This document shows, in pieces, positions 44,496-52,882 of a stretch of DNA of 64,000 bases. Made by a program: the position numbers and the translations under genes. Within the stretch, counting starts at the first letter, position 1, and each line of letters starts with the position of its first letter. A model generated the notes under the pieces. It saw nothing but the letters and a program-made list of their open reading frames with translations. It was not told where the DNA came from and did no database searches. The stretch comes from Cerasicoccus maritimus (GTDB taxonomy: Bacteria > Verrucomicrobiota > Verrucomicrobiia > Opitutales > Cerasicoccaceae). The stretch covers positions 243,239 to 307,238 of the forward strand of contig JAVDPD010000002.1 in NCBI GenBank assembly GCA_031296935.1, written 5' to 3'.

Positions 44496-45293
44496 TTAAC
44501 GGAGGCGGAAAGTAATGGTCATCAGGCCATCCCAGCCTTGGGGGCGGGCACCGATGGAGACTTGAGTGGCCACGGCGGTGCGGACAGATGACACGAACGC
44601 GGACGGGCCATTGGAGCGCACAATCTTGATTTCGCCAATGCTGCCATTGGAGAACACGCGAAAGCGGATTTCGGTGTATTCGTTGCCGCTACCGGAGACT
44701 GGGCGGTCCCAATTAAGCTCGATGGCGTCGCGGAGGCGCTTTTGGTAGCTGGCAACGACAGAAGAATTCGCAGCGGCCGTCGATGGCGCAATCTGCGATG
44801 GCTGGATCGAAATTTTATTTGTCTTGATCTGAGGTGCGACTGTGGAACTGCGCGGCTTCGGCGGCGTGGGCGTGCTCGGGCGCATGTCGTGGTTCTTCTG
44901 GAAATCCTTAAAGCTGGTCATCTTCGGCTTCGGCGGCTCGGGCTTTGGCTCCGCTTTGGGCTTGGGCTTTTCGATCGGCTTGGGAGTTACGACTGGCTCG
45001 GGCGGTTTTGGCGCGGGAGGCGGCGCTTCGGGTTGAGGCTCGGGAATATTGATGTCCGGCAGCTTTCGGTGCTGAGATTCGCTGACTTTAAATTCTTCGA
45101 CCGTGGGCGTTGTGGGGGTTGGTGGGGTGGGGGCGTCCGGCGCGGGCGTTTCATCGGGCAGTGAAACCAGCTCCAGGACGATCGGTTTCTCCTCGGCGCG
45201 TAGTGGGTCGATGAAGATGAACAGCGCCAACACGCCAATCGCAATGCTGTGCAGCACTACGGACGCGATGAAAGCCTGGCGGTTATTGGTCAT
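44496..45293 (-). CDS. TonB-like energy transducer
   Basis: A 265-residue protein. One N-terminal TM helix contains a His (FIASVVLHSIAIGVLALFIF), as TonB proteins have. A long Pro-rich and Lys/Glu-rich periplasmic linker covers residues 45-135 (PKPIEKPKPKAEPKPEPPKP). A C-terminal TonB/TolA-like domain follows (YQKRLRDAIELNWDRP, IRFRVFSNGSIGEIKIVRSNG, ITFRLR). It probably couples the proton motive force to outer-membrane receptors or acts TolA-like. ExbB/ExbD are not adjacent on the minus-strand side shown. Confidence 0.88.
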   Translation of the reverse strand: MTNNRQAFIASVVLHSIAIGVLALFIFIDPLRAEEKPIVLELVSLPDETPAPDAPTPPTPTTPTVEEFKVSESQHRKLPDINIPEPQPEAPPPAPKPPEPVVTPKPIEKPKPKAEPKPEPPKPKMTSFKDFQKNHDMRPSTPTPPKPRSSTVAPQIKTNKISIQPSQIAPSTAAANSSVVASYQKRLRDAIELNWDRPVSGSGNEYTEIRFRVFSNGSIGEIKIVRSNGPSAFVSSVRTAVATQVSIGARPQGWDGLMTITFRLR

Positions 45294-45335
45294 TTAATCT
45301 CCCCTGATATTGGACCAATCTTTGAGAAAAGAAAA

Positions 45336-45361
45336 GCGGCTAATTGTTTCCAACTAGCCGC
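45336..45361 (-). terminator. Terminator of the FliA-type sigma gene
   Basis: Stem GCGGCTA/TAGCCGC extended by TTG/CAA around a GAAA loop. On the minus strand it is followed by TTTTCTTTTCT. Confidence 0.88.
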
Positions 45362-45389
45362 CCGATCGCGAAAAGATTTTTTTTGATTC

Positions 45390-46220
45390 TTAGACCTTAG
45401 CGGCCTCTACTTCTTCTAAGCTGGCTCCGGCGCCGATCTTTTGGAAGCATCGGCGGAGCTTGGCGACCGCCTGGCTGTGGATCTGGCAGATGCGGGCCTC
45501 GGTCACGCCGTAAACTTCGGCGATGTCGGAGAGACGCTTGCCCTCGTAGTAATACTGGATGATGATGTTGCGCTGACGCTCGGGCAGGGACTCGATGAGC
45601 TGCGAAACTTCGTCGATCATCTCGGTGTGCTCGAGGCGCTGCAACACTGGTACGGTGCGCTCGTCGGCGATGGTCTCATGGAGGTCGGGCTGCTCATCGT
45701 TGGACGAGTTGTGGCCTTGGTCCAGCGAGACAAACATCACGGGCTCGGCGCTGGTGCGGAACTTCTCGTATTGCTTCGTGGTGAGCTTCAGCTCGTCGGC
45801 CAGTTCGGAGTCGGTCGGGGCGCGGCCCAGCTTCTGCTCCAGCTTCTCCACAGTGGCGCGCATTTTGCGGACCTTGGCGCGGCGGGTGCGAGGCAGGGCG
45901 TCCATGCGACGAAGTTCGTCGAGAATGGCGCCGCGAATACGGGTGCCGGCGTAAGACTTAAAGGTCTTCGCGTGGCGCGGCTCGTAGCGGTCAATGGCTG
46001 CGATCAGGCCGGTAACGCCCACACTGTGCAATTCGTCTGCATCGGCGCAGAGAGGCAAGTGGGCGAGCATGCTGTTCACAATTGTGCGAACGAGCGGATA
46101 GTATTCTTCGATCAGTTCGTTGCGTGTCCTCACCGCAACTTGTTGTTCGTTTGAGTCGGAGATTGGATGGTCGGCATACATGATAACTAATTTGGTTGCC
46201 ATTAATTTAGCAACACGCAT
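45390..46220 (-). CDS. FliA/WhiG-family sigma factor
   Basis: Up to 276 residues; ATGs at 46220, 46199 and 46181 are possible starts. Sigma-70 region 2 is seen as LIEEYYPLVRTIVNSML, DADELHSVGVTGLIAAIDRYE, FKSYAGTRIRGAILDELRRMD. Region 3 is REAKVRK-like with LGRAPTDSELADEL. Region 4 is LPERQRNIIIQYYYEGKRLSDIAEVYGVTEARICQIHSQAV. The GTRIRGAILDELR segment is diagnostic for the FliA/WhiG group. No flagellar genes and no anti-sigma FlgM are visible here, so its regulon may be non-motility. A perfect 17-bp palindrome lies about 100 bases upstream. Confidence 0.94.
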   Translation of the reverse strand: MRVAKLMATKLVIMYADHPISDSNEQQVAVRTRNELIEEYYPLVRTIVNSMLAHLPLCADADELHSVGVTGLIAAIDRYEPRHAKTFKSYAGTRIRGAILDELRRMDALPRTRRAKVRKMRATVEKLEQKLGRAPTDSELADELKLTTKQYEKFRTSAEPVMFVSLDQGHNSSNDEQPDLHETIADERTVPVLQRLEHTEMIDEVSQLIESLPERQRNIIIQYYYEGKRLSDIAEVYGVTEARICQIHSQAVAKLRRCFQKIGAGASLEEVEAAKV

Positions 46221-46548
46221 GCCATCTGTTTTTGTTAGAATGCAAGCCTCTCATTTACAACGATATAAAATTTTATAGATGTTTTACCACTTGAATATTG
46301 GTGTTTCGGAAAATGCACCAGTGGTGCATATGCATTGCAAAATAGATGCAAAAATAGTGCGAGTTGGTTTTGTGGTAGTTTATCAAGTGGCTATAGCCCT
46401 CAAAAATGCGGGGTGGCTTCAGTTCTGCCGAAAATTGCGGTGGCAGCGGGCGCTGGAAGTCGGTTTAGACTGATACAGCTCTAACTGTGCTGCTTGCACA
46501 GTGCCAAATTAGGCGAATTCTGTCGCCTGGTCGAGCATTTTGCCTGAC
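46221..46548. other. Intergenic region upstream of the sigma-factor gene
   Basis: AT-rich, no gene. It holds a 14-bp AT palindrome (TATAAAATTTTATA, 46264-46277) and the ATGCACCA-G-TGGTGCAT dyad (46313-46329). Confidence 0.6.
46313..46329. promoter_or_regulatory. Perfect 17-bp palindrome, candidate operator
   Basis: ATGCACCA-G-TGGTGCAT, perfect dyad about 93-109 bases upstream of the farthest sigma-factor start codon; binding protein unknown. Confidence 0.5.
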
Positions 46549-47088
46549 TCAGTCCACCGAGTCGCTCACGGTGGCTTCGCGGGCGAGGAGCCAGAGGGCG
46601 TCGGCGAGACGGTTGAGGTATTGTAATAACACCGGGCGGACAATGCCTCCTTTGCCTTGTAAAGTCACTACCATGCGCTCGGCGCGGCGGCAGGTGCTGC
46701 GGGCTTGGTCGAAAAATGCTTGGGCGGGATTTTCTCCGGGGAGCATCCAGCCGTCGAAACCGCCGGACTCAGATTCCAGCGTTGTGACGATTGCATCGAG
46801 GCGCGCAAGGTTGTCTTCGGTAATCGGGTGCTTGGCTTTTTCCTGATAGCGATCCTGGTCGGTGTTGTCCACGGCCAGCTCGGCCATGAGGCTGATCAGC
46901 TCTTGCTGGGTAGAAAAAATGAACTCGCGCGCTCGGCTGCCGGCTGCGTGAGCGCGGCATAGGCCGAGAGCGGAGTTCAATTCGTCCACCGTCCCGTAGG
47001 CGACTACTCGGGGATGATCTTTCGCCACGCGGCGACCGAAGACCAAAGAGGTCGTACCTTGATCTCCGCGTTTGGTTGCGATGGACAT
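46549..47088 (-). CDS. Cob(I)alamin adenosyltransferase (PduO/ATR type)
   Basis: A 179-residue enzyme forming adenosylcobalamin from cob(I)alamin and ATP. Family marks: the ATP-binding TKRGDQGTTSLVFGRRV-type N-terminus, VVAYGTVDELNSALGLCRA, the FDGWMLPGENPAQAFFDQARSTCRRAER segment, and the end YLNRLADALWLLAR. It stands 90 bases after the carboxyltransferase gene on the same strand. Adenosylcobalamin is the cofactor of methylmalonyl-CoA mutase, which fits with a carboxyltransferase of the oxaloacetate/methylmalonyl group. A TAC-repeat tract fills its leader. Confidence 0.93.
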   Translation of the reverse strand: MSIATKRGDQGTTSLVFGRRVAKDHPRVVAYGTVDELNSALGLCRAHAAGSRAREFIFSTQQELISLMAELAVDNTDQDRYQEKAKHPITEDNLARLDAIVTTLESESGGFDGWMLPGENPAQAFFDQARSTCRRAERMVVTLQGKGGIVRPVLLQYLNRLADALWLLAREATVSDSVD

Positions 47089-47093
47089 TTTTC

Positions 47094-47144
47094 TTACTAC
47101 TACTGCTACTACTACTTATTTATACTACTCTTACTACTACTCTT
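47094..47144. repeat. ACT/AGT trinucleotide repeat tract
   Basis: Twelve ACT-type units in three blocks with small interruptions, in the leader of the cobalamin adenosyltransferase gene (AGTAGTAGT blocks on the coding strand, right before its ATG). Confidence 0.85.
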
Positions 47145-47178
47145 GACTAGAGATTATTGGCTTGAAGGCGGCGAATAA

Positions 47179-48690
47179 TCAAAGTTCTTCCACGGACACT
47201 TCCATACGCTTGCCGTCGATCGTCAGCGCATAGAGGTGCGCGTTTTCGGAGACGGGCTCAGCGGATGCAGCCGGTGCGGCGGCAGGGGCAGTGGCTTGCT
47301 GCGGGGCCGGAGCGGGCGCGGCTTCCTTGGGCTTGTTTTTGTTCGCGTAATGGGTGGCCAGCTGTGCGGGGAACATGGCATGGATGACGCAGTGCTCGTC
47401 GTCGCTCGGCAATCCGGCTGCTTCGAGCTCTTTCCGGAGGTCTTCCATGTGCTTGTGCTTCGCGCCAGGGGCGTCGACTGGGCGGCAGGTGATCGGCTCC
47501 TTGCCGGCCTGCTTGGCGGCGAGCTTTTGGATCTCGGGATCGACCGGGGCCGGGCAGGTGCCGTAATAACCCAGTGCGATGTCCGCAGCTTGCGGGGAAA
47601 TTTGCTTCCAGCGGCCGAACTTTACGTTAAGGAAGGCCTGCATACCGACGATTTGCGAGGTCGGCGTGACGAGCGGAATCCAGCCCAGTGCTTCGCGGAC
47701 CACCGGGATTTCGGCAAAGACTTCGTCGAACTTGTCTTCCATCTTCTGCTGCGCGAGCTGCGTGCGGAAGTTGGAGAGCATGCCGCCGGGGACTTGATAG
47801 AGCAAGGTGTCGCTGTCGACGATTTCATTGGAGTGCGAGGTGAACTCGGACAGCTCCTTATAAGCTCCCTTGAGGTGCGCGCTGATGCGGTTGAGGCGCT
47901 CGTAGTCTTCCGGGGAAAAGTCCGGGCAGCGCTCGTGCTCCTTGAGCAGGGCGAGCATGCGGATGGTGTCCGGCTGGCCGGTGCCGTTGGCAAACGGGGT
48001 GACCGAGCAGTCGATTGCGTCGACGCCTGCATCGATGGCGGCCAGGTAAGTGCTGGCGCCGAGCCCGGCGGTGTCGTGGGTGTGAATCCAGACGGGGATC
48101 TTAATCTTGCTCTTGAGGCCCTTGATGATCGCCTGGGCGTGCATCGGGGGGATCAGGCCAGCCATGTCTTTGATGACGATGGCGTCGCAGCCCATTTCTT
48201 CCAGCTGAATGCCGAGCTCGATGAACTTCTCGGTCGTGTGCACGGGGCTGGTGGTGTAGCAAATGGTGCCATGAGCCTGAGCGCCGGCGGCCTTGGTGGC
48301 CTCGATCGCGGTCTTCATGTTGCGCGGGTCATTGAGCGCGTCGAAGATGCGGAAAATGTTCATGCCGTGCTTGGCGGACATCTTGACGAACGCCGTGACG
48401 ACGTCGTCGGGGAAGTGCGCGTATTGCACGATGTTTTGACCGCGCAGCAGCATCATGTGCGGGGTCTTGGGGCAGGCCTTCTTGAGGGCGTCGAGGCGGT
48501 CGAAGGGGAATTCGTCCAAAAAGCGGAGGCCGGAGTCGATCGTCGCACCGCCCCAAGTTTCCAGCGCGCCAAAGCCGAGGGCATCGAGATCCTCACAGAC
48601 CGGCAGCATCTGCTCGGTCCGCATGCGCGTAGCGGCGAGGCTCTGGTGGCCGTCGCGCAAGACATTGTTATTAAAGATAACTTTATTCAT
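47179..48690 (-). CDS. Oxaloacetate decarboxylase alpha / transcarboxylase 5S-type carboxyltransferase without biotin domain
   Basis: A 503-residue protein. The HMGL-like TIM barrel starts LRDGHQSLAATRMRTEQML with family marks ETWGGATIDSGLRFL, MLLRGQN, FRIFDALND, IKDMAGL and HTHDTAGLG. The PYC/OADA C-terminal helical domain follows (VPGGMLSNFRTQL). A Pro/Ala linker then leads to YALTIDGKRMEVSVEEL and stop. In oxaloacetate decarboxylase alpha a biotinyl domain with MKM follows this beta strand; here it is missing and no frame for it lies downstream. It should work with a separate biotin carrier, as the 5S subunit does. Confidence 0.9.
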   Translation of the reverse strand: MNKVIFNNNVLRDGHQSLAATRMRTEQMLPVCEDLDALGFGALETWGGATIDSGLRFLDEFPFDRLDALKKACPKTPHMMLLRGQNIVQYAHFPDDVVTAFVKMSAKHGMNIFRIFDALNDPRNMKTAIEATKAAGAQAHGTICYTTSPVHTTEKFIELGIQLEEMGCDAIVIKDMAGLIPPMHAQAIIKGLKSKIKIPVWIHTHDTAGLGASTYLAAIDAGVDAIDCSVTPFANGTGQPDTIRMLALLKEHERCPDFSPEDYERLNRISAHLKGAYKELSEFTSHSNEIVDSDTLLYQVPGGMLSNFRTQLAQQKMEDKFDEVFAEIPVVREALGWIPLVTPTSQIVGMQAFLNVKFGRWKQISPQAADIALGYYGTCPAPVDPEIQKLAAKQAGKEPITCRPVDAPGAKHKHMEDLRKELEAAGLPSDDEHCVIHAMFPAQLATHYANKNKPKEAAPAPAPQQATAPAAAPAASAEPVSENAHLYALTIDGKRMEVSVEEL

Positions 48691-48829
48691 GGCAAGAGGT
48701 GTATAAGGAAAATGAATAGCAGAATGGCTACTGACACAAGCAGATTATAAAGAAATTTTCGCGTATTAAGCACGCTAATTTGGGTGTTAATGGATTCGTT
48801 TGCTGAGTGAGAGGGATGCAATCCGTAGA

Positions 48830-48846
48830 AGCGGCATCTTGCCGCT
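48830..48846. repeat. Short hairpin AGCGGCA-TCT-TGCCGCT
   Basis: Perfect 7-bp stem in the 200-base gap between the carboxyltransferase and the copper ATPase; no T-run. Confidence 0.6.
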
Positions 48847-48891
48847 TTGCCGAATCCAACTGGAAAAAAAGTGGCTGGAAGGCGATTCTAC

Positions 48892-51270
48892 TTACCGGCT
48901 CAGCCAGAACCACGGCGTAATCAGCGTAACGATGGAGCTGAGCGGCATGAGGATGGCCGCGAGCAGTGGGTGCATCGCGCCAGCCAGGCAGATTGAAACC
49001 GCCACGACGTTGTAAATGATCGCCAGCGCGAAGATTGCGTTGACGGCTTGGCGTCGCTGATTAGCCAAGCGAAATAAATCCGGCAGGCAGCCAATGCTGC
49101 GGCCAAAGAAAAAGAAATCTGCCGAGGCTTCGAGCAAACTACGGTCAACGATGGGAGCGCCGCGGCAAATGGCGCGGTCGAAGGCCAGACGGTCGTTGGC
49201 ACCGTCGCCAATCATCAGCGCGGAGTCGGGAGCGAACTCACCGATCCAGTCCGCCTTGGCGTCGGGGGAGCATTGGGCGCGGGCTTGGGGCTCATCGATG
49301 CCGAGGAGTTTGGCAATGCGGCCGACGTTCGCCTGGGCGTCGCCACTGAGGATCGCGATGTCGTAGTGTTTGCGCTTCAGCCAGTCCATGGCCTCGCGGG
49401 CGTCATCGCGGATGTCTTCTTCGAAGCGGAAAGTGGTGATGAGTTGGCCGTTGCAGCGGAGCTCGCTGGCACCGCTAACTTTGCCATGCAAAGTATCTTG
49501 GCATTCGTGCAGGGGAGACCATTCGGGTTTCCCGAGGCTCCAGCAGTCGCCGTCGTTGGTGATGAAGTAAACGCCTTGGCCCACGGTCTCCTGATTGACC
49601 GCTGGCACTGCCTGGAGCTGCAGCGATGGGTAGCGCAGGAGCAGGCTTTCGCGGATGGAGCGCGCGACGGGATGCAGGTTGTTTTCCACCAGGCGATGAA
49701 GCGCGAGGGTGGAGAGGCTGCTGAGGCGGTCGAGGATGCCGGCGTTCGTCAGGCGCGGCGTTTCGAGGGTGAGCGTGCCGGTCTTGTCAAAGACGACGGT
49801 GCGGACTTGGCGCAAGCGTTCCCAGATGCTGTGGTCGCGAACGAAGAGCCCGAGGCGTCGTAACTTTGTCTGGCAAAGTTCGTCGGTCATCGGCAGCGAA
49901 ACGCCGATGGCGCACGGGCAGGAAACGATCAGCACCGAGATGAACACTTGTAGAGCGTTGATTAACCCACCGCCCGCAATCAACCAGCCTGCGCCGCCGA
50001 GAATCGATGTGGCGATGACCACGCTGATGTAAATCGTGAGCACGCGCTGAAGCCGCTTGGCGTGAAAATTATCCTTGGGTGGTTCGAGTAAGCGAGCGAG
50101 CAGGCTGTCGGCCCAGGATTCTTCGGCGGTCAGTGCGACGGCGTTGAGGCCCACATTGACGGCGCCTGCGGGCGCGACCTGCTGGGCTTCCCAGGCGACG
50201 GGATCCGGCTCGCCGTTAATCCATTCCAGGCTCAAGGAGGCGTTGGCGTGGAGGCGCGCGGCCACGGGGTTGATTTCGCCCGGAGCGACGATAAACGAGT
50301 CGCCGCGCTTGACGGATTCAATCGGCTTGCGCGCGCCGTCATCGGGCCCTCCAAAGGCGGTGACGTATTGGTTCTCGGCGTGGCGCTTGTTCAGATGCTG
50401 GCGATTTTTCTCCAGCGCAAACTCCTGCAGCCAGCGCCCCACGAGCATGAGGAAAACAAAGGTCGCAACGAAATCGAAATAGATCAGGTTGGCCGCGCCG
50501 CTGAGCCAACCCAGCATGGAGCCGATGTAGGCAACGCCCAAGCCGAGCGCGATCGGGAAGTCGATCGACAATACTTTGTGTTGCAAAGCTTTCGCAGCGC
50601 GGCGGAAGAAATAACTGCCACCCACGGCTAAGCTGAGCGTGGCAAAAAGCGCGCCAAGCAGTTGGAAAAGTGGCGCGAGAAAATAATCCTCCTCCATGCC
50701 GAGGTAGGCTGGCAGGGTGAAGAGCATGGTGTTGAGCAGGAAGAAGCCGCTGATGCCGATGCGGTAGGCGATGTCGCGCGAGGAGCTTGTTTTCGCGGAC
50801 TTGTCTGGCTCGGGTACGACTTCGTAGCCTAGCTTTTGCAACTCGCGCGCAAAGAGTACGGCGTCGAATTGGCCGACTTCCCAACGTGGGCGGATCGCGC
50901 CGGTGCGCGCATCGATGTTGATCGAAATTGAGCCGGGTTGGGCGTCGTAAACCGCTTCGATTAGCCACACGCAGCCGACACAGGATATGCCGCGGATGCC
51001 GAAGGCGAGCTCGGCGACTGGGCCGGTGGCCTCGGCCTCGGCTTTGTCGACAGCCTCTTTGAGCCAGACGGCGTCGATGGTGCGAAACGCGCGCGAGCCG
51101 ACAGGCGGCGTGGCCTGGCTGCCTTTTAAATCATAGAATCGCGTGAAGCCCACGTCGTGCAAGAGCTGATAGACATACGCGCAACCGTGGCAGCAGAACC
51201 GTTCCTCAGCCTTGGGCTGGAAGGGCGTGCCGCAATGTTCGCAGTGGGTCTTCTTGCTGGTGGTGGCCAT
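48892..51270 (-). CDS. ccoI: Cu+ P-type ATPase of the cbb3 oxidase cluster (CcoI/FixI)
   Basis: A 792-residue heavy-metal P1B ATPase that delivers copper for cbb3 oxidase assembly. The N-terminus has a Cys cluster (HCEHCGTPF and RFCCHGC) and a metal-binding GISCVGC. The transport motif is SCPCAIG in TM6, the phosphorylation site DKTGTLT, the HP motif NNLHPVARSI, and the hinge MIGDGANDRLA. Eight TM helices are expected. It is the last gene of the minus-strand oxidase operon, 6 bases after a small single-TM gene. Three exact CTTTG-N5-CAAAG palindromes lie in it. Confidence 0.95.
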   Translation of the reverse strand: MATTSKKTHCEHCGTPFQPKAEERFCCHGCAYVYQLLHDVGFTRFYDLKGSQATPPVGSRAFRTIDAVWLKEAVDKAEAEATGPVAELAFGIRGISCVGCVWLIEAVYDAQPGSISINIDARTGAIRPRWEVGQFDAVLFARELQKLGYEVVPEPDKSAKTSSSRDIAYRIGISGFFLLNTMLFTLPAYLGMEEDYFLAPLFQLLGALFATLSLAVGGSYFFRRAAKALQHKVLSIDFPIALGLGVAYIGSMLGWLSGAANLIYFDFVATFVFLMLVGRWLQEFALEKNRQHLNKRHAENQYVTAFGGPDDGARKPIESVKRGDSFIVAPGEINPVAARLHANASLSLEWINGEPDPVAWEAQQVAPAGAVNVGLNAVALTAEESWADSLLARLLEPPKDNFHAKRLQRVLTIYISVVIATSILGGAGWLIAGGGLINALQVFISVLIVSCPCAIGVSLPMTDELCQTKLRRLGLFVRDHSIWERLRQVRTVVFDKTGTLTLETPRLTNAGILDRLSSLSTLALHRLVENNLHPVARSIRESLLLRYPSLQLQAVPAVNQETVGQGVYFITNDGDCWSLGKPEWSPLHECQDTLHGKVSGASELRCNGQLITTFRFEEDIRDDAREAMDWLKRKHYDIAILSGDAQANVGRIAKLLGIDEPQARAQCSPDAKADWIGEFAPDSALMIGDGANDRLAFDRAICRGAPIVDRSLLEASADFFFFGRSIGCLPDLFRLANQRRQAVNAIFALAIIYNVVAVSICLAGAMHPLLAAILMPLSSIVTLITPWFWLSR
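49479..49493. repeat. CTTTG-N5-CAAAG palindrome
   Basis: Exact copy with CCATG in the centre (extended ACTTTGC/GCAAAGT), inside ccoI, encoding TLHGKV. Confidence 0.85.
49864..49878. repeat. CTTTG-N5-CAAAG palindrome
   Basis: Exact copy with TCTGG in the centre (AACTTTG/CAAAGTT), inside ccoI, encoding LCQTKL. Confidence 0.85.
50574..50588. repeat. CTTTG-N5-CAAAG palindrome
   Basis: Exact copy with TGTTG in the centre, inside ccoI, encoding ALQHKV. Confidence 0.85.
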
Positions 51271-51276
51271 GGCAGG

Positions 51277-51465
51277 CTACTCTGCTTGGTCGGTGGTGGT
51301 TTGTTGGGCGACGGGCTCTTCGAGCGGAACGATCTCGGTGGGGTGCTTTTTCGCGATGACGATGAGCGTGGTCCACGCGGCGATGAGCAAGATGAAGGCA
51401 AGCGTCACCGGAATCCACAGCGAGAGCTTGATGCCCTTTTTATTCTTTTCCGGTTGCTGACTCAT
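51277..51465 (-). CDS. Small single-TM protein between ccoG and ccoI (FixH-position)
   Basis: A 62-residue protein from ATG 51465 (MSQQPEKNKK), one TM helix (LSLWIPVTLAFILLIAAWTTLIVIA), a short Glu/Gln-rich tail. It overlaps the 3' end of ccoG by 26 bases and ends 6 bases before ccoI, the place where fixH/ccoH stands in cbb3 operons. It is much shorter than usual FixH (about 150 residues) and I cannot confirm homology. Confidence 0.7.
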   Translation of the reverse strand: MSQQPEKNKKGIKLSLWIPVTLAFILLIAAWTTLIVIAKKHPTEIVPLEEPVAQQTTTDQAE

Positions 51466-52870
51466 GTTCTTGGAAGAGGCGTGGATCGGGGCCGAGGAAT
51501 TCGGTCTCACGGGTTATGATGGTTTCGCCATCGGCTGAGAGCAGTGCAATGGTCACGGGAAATTTGCCAGCGTAGTTGTCTTTGGAAATGGTCACGATGA
51601 TCGGTTGAACGAGCTCGCCCAAGGACTCGACGCTGATTGCCTCCTCGTTGCCGGCGACGGTGACTGGGTGGCCTTCGGCAGTGGCGAGGATGGTGTAAGT
51701 TTGCTCGCTGTCGGTCTTGTTGATGATGCGGACCATGTATTGATTGCGCAGGCCGGTGTCCGTGATGAAGTAGGGCGAGCCGGTCATGCGGACAACATTC
51801 ATGTTCGCGCTCTTGAGCTTGGTTGCTGAGAAGCTCATTGCGGCGAGGCCGAGTAGCATGAGGAAGCCGTAGAGGAACAAACGCGGGCGAATGATACGCG
51901 TCTTTTGGCCGCTGAGTCCGTTCATCGAGTCGTAGCGGACGAGGCCTTTTTCGCGGCCGAGTTTGGCCATGATCGCATCGCACGCATCGATGCAGTTCGA
52001 GCAGCCGATGCACTCGATTTGCAGGCCTTGGCGGATGTCGATGCCGGTGGGGCAAACCTGCACGCAGCGGCGGCAGTCAATGCAGTCGCCGATGTCGGTC
52101 TTCTTGGCCGGGCCGCGGGGTTCGCCGCGTTTTTCATCGTAGCCGATGACGATGGAGTCATCGTCGATCAGCGCGGATTGGAGGCGACCATACGGGCAGA
52201 TGACGAGGCAGAGCTGCTCGCGGAACCACGAGAAGTTGAAATAGATAATCCCTGTGGCGATGAAGACGAACAGGAATGCAGTCCAGTGCTCCAGCGGGCT
52301 ATGCGTCATCCACACATACAGCTGCTTGATCGACACAAAGTAGGAGAGGAAAATGTGCGCAATGAGCAGCGAGACAATGATGAACAGCGAGTGCTTGATG
52401 ACGCGCAAGGTGACTTTGTGGGCGTCCCAGTCTTTGCGGTCCAGTTTTTTGCGGGCGGTGTGATCGCCTTCGATAATGCGCTCGATGCGGCGGTAAACGT
52501 GCTCTAGAAACACCGTTTGCGGGCAGGCCCAGCCGCACCAGATGCGGCCAAAGAGCGAGGTGATGACATACAGCGAAAACCCAAGGCCGGTGATGAAGAA
52601 GAACATCATCCAGAGGTCTTGCGCGGCAAAGGTCAGCCCGAACAAGTGGAAGCGCCGCAACGCGACATCGAGGAACACCGCCGGGTATCCGTTGATTGGA
52701 ATCCACGGCAGGGCGATGTAAACCAGGATGAGCAGGACGGCGGTTACTCTGCGAAGCAAAGTAAACTTACCGCTCACATCCGCCGGGTGCAGAAAGAAGC
52801 GCGAGCCGTCTTGGTTGATCGTCGTGACGGACTCGCGAATCGGTTTCTTGTTGGCGGCGGGGGCGGACAT
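51440..52870 (-). CDS. ccoG: Cytochrome c oxidase accessory protein CcoG (FixG/RdxA)
   Basis: A 476-residue membrane ferredoxin-like protein. Five TM segments lie in the N-terminal 250 and middle part, with the polytopic iron-sulfur motif WCGWACPQTVFLEHVYRRIER and ICPYGRLQSALID. Two 4Fe-4S motifs follow: CIDCRRCVQVCPTG and CIGCSNCIDACD. The C-terminal third is an IgG-like FixG_C domain (NQYMVRIINKTDSEQTY). It acts in copper reduction and delivery for cbb3 assembly. It lies 12 bases after ccoP. Confidence 0.96.
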   Translation of the reverse strand: MSAPAANKKPIRESVTTINQDGSRFFLHPADVSGKFTLLRRVTAVLLILVYIALPWIPINGYPAVFLDVALRRFHLFGLTFAAQDLWMMFFFITGLGFSLYVITSLFGRIWCGWACPQTVFLEHVYRRIERIIEGDHTARKKLDRKDWDAHKVTLRVIKHSLFIIVSLLIAHIFLSYFVSIKQLYVWMTHSPLEHWTAFLFVFIATGIIYFNFSWFREQLCLVICPYGRLQSALIDDDSIVIGYDEKRGEPRGPAKKTDIGDCIDCRRCVQVCPTGIDIRQGLQIECIGCSNCIDACDAIMAKLGREKGLVRYDSMNGLSGQKTRIIRPRLFLYGFLMLLGLAAMSFSATKLKSANMNVVRMTGSPYFITDTGLRNQYMVRIINKTDSEQTYTILATAEGHPVTVAGNEEAISVESLGELVQPIIVTISKDNYAGKFPVTIALLSADGETIITRETEFLGPDPRLFQEHESATGKE

Positions 52871-52882
52871 GCGGTGTTGTTT

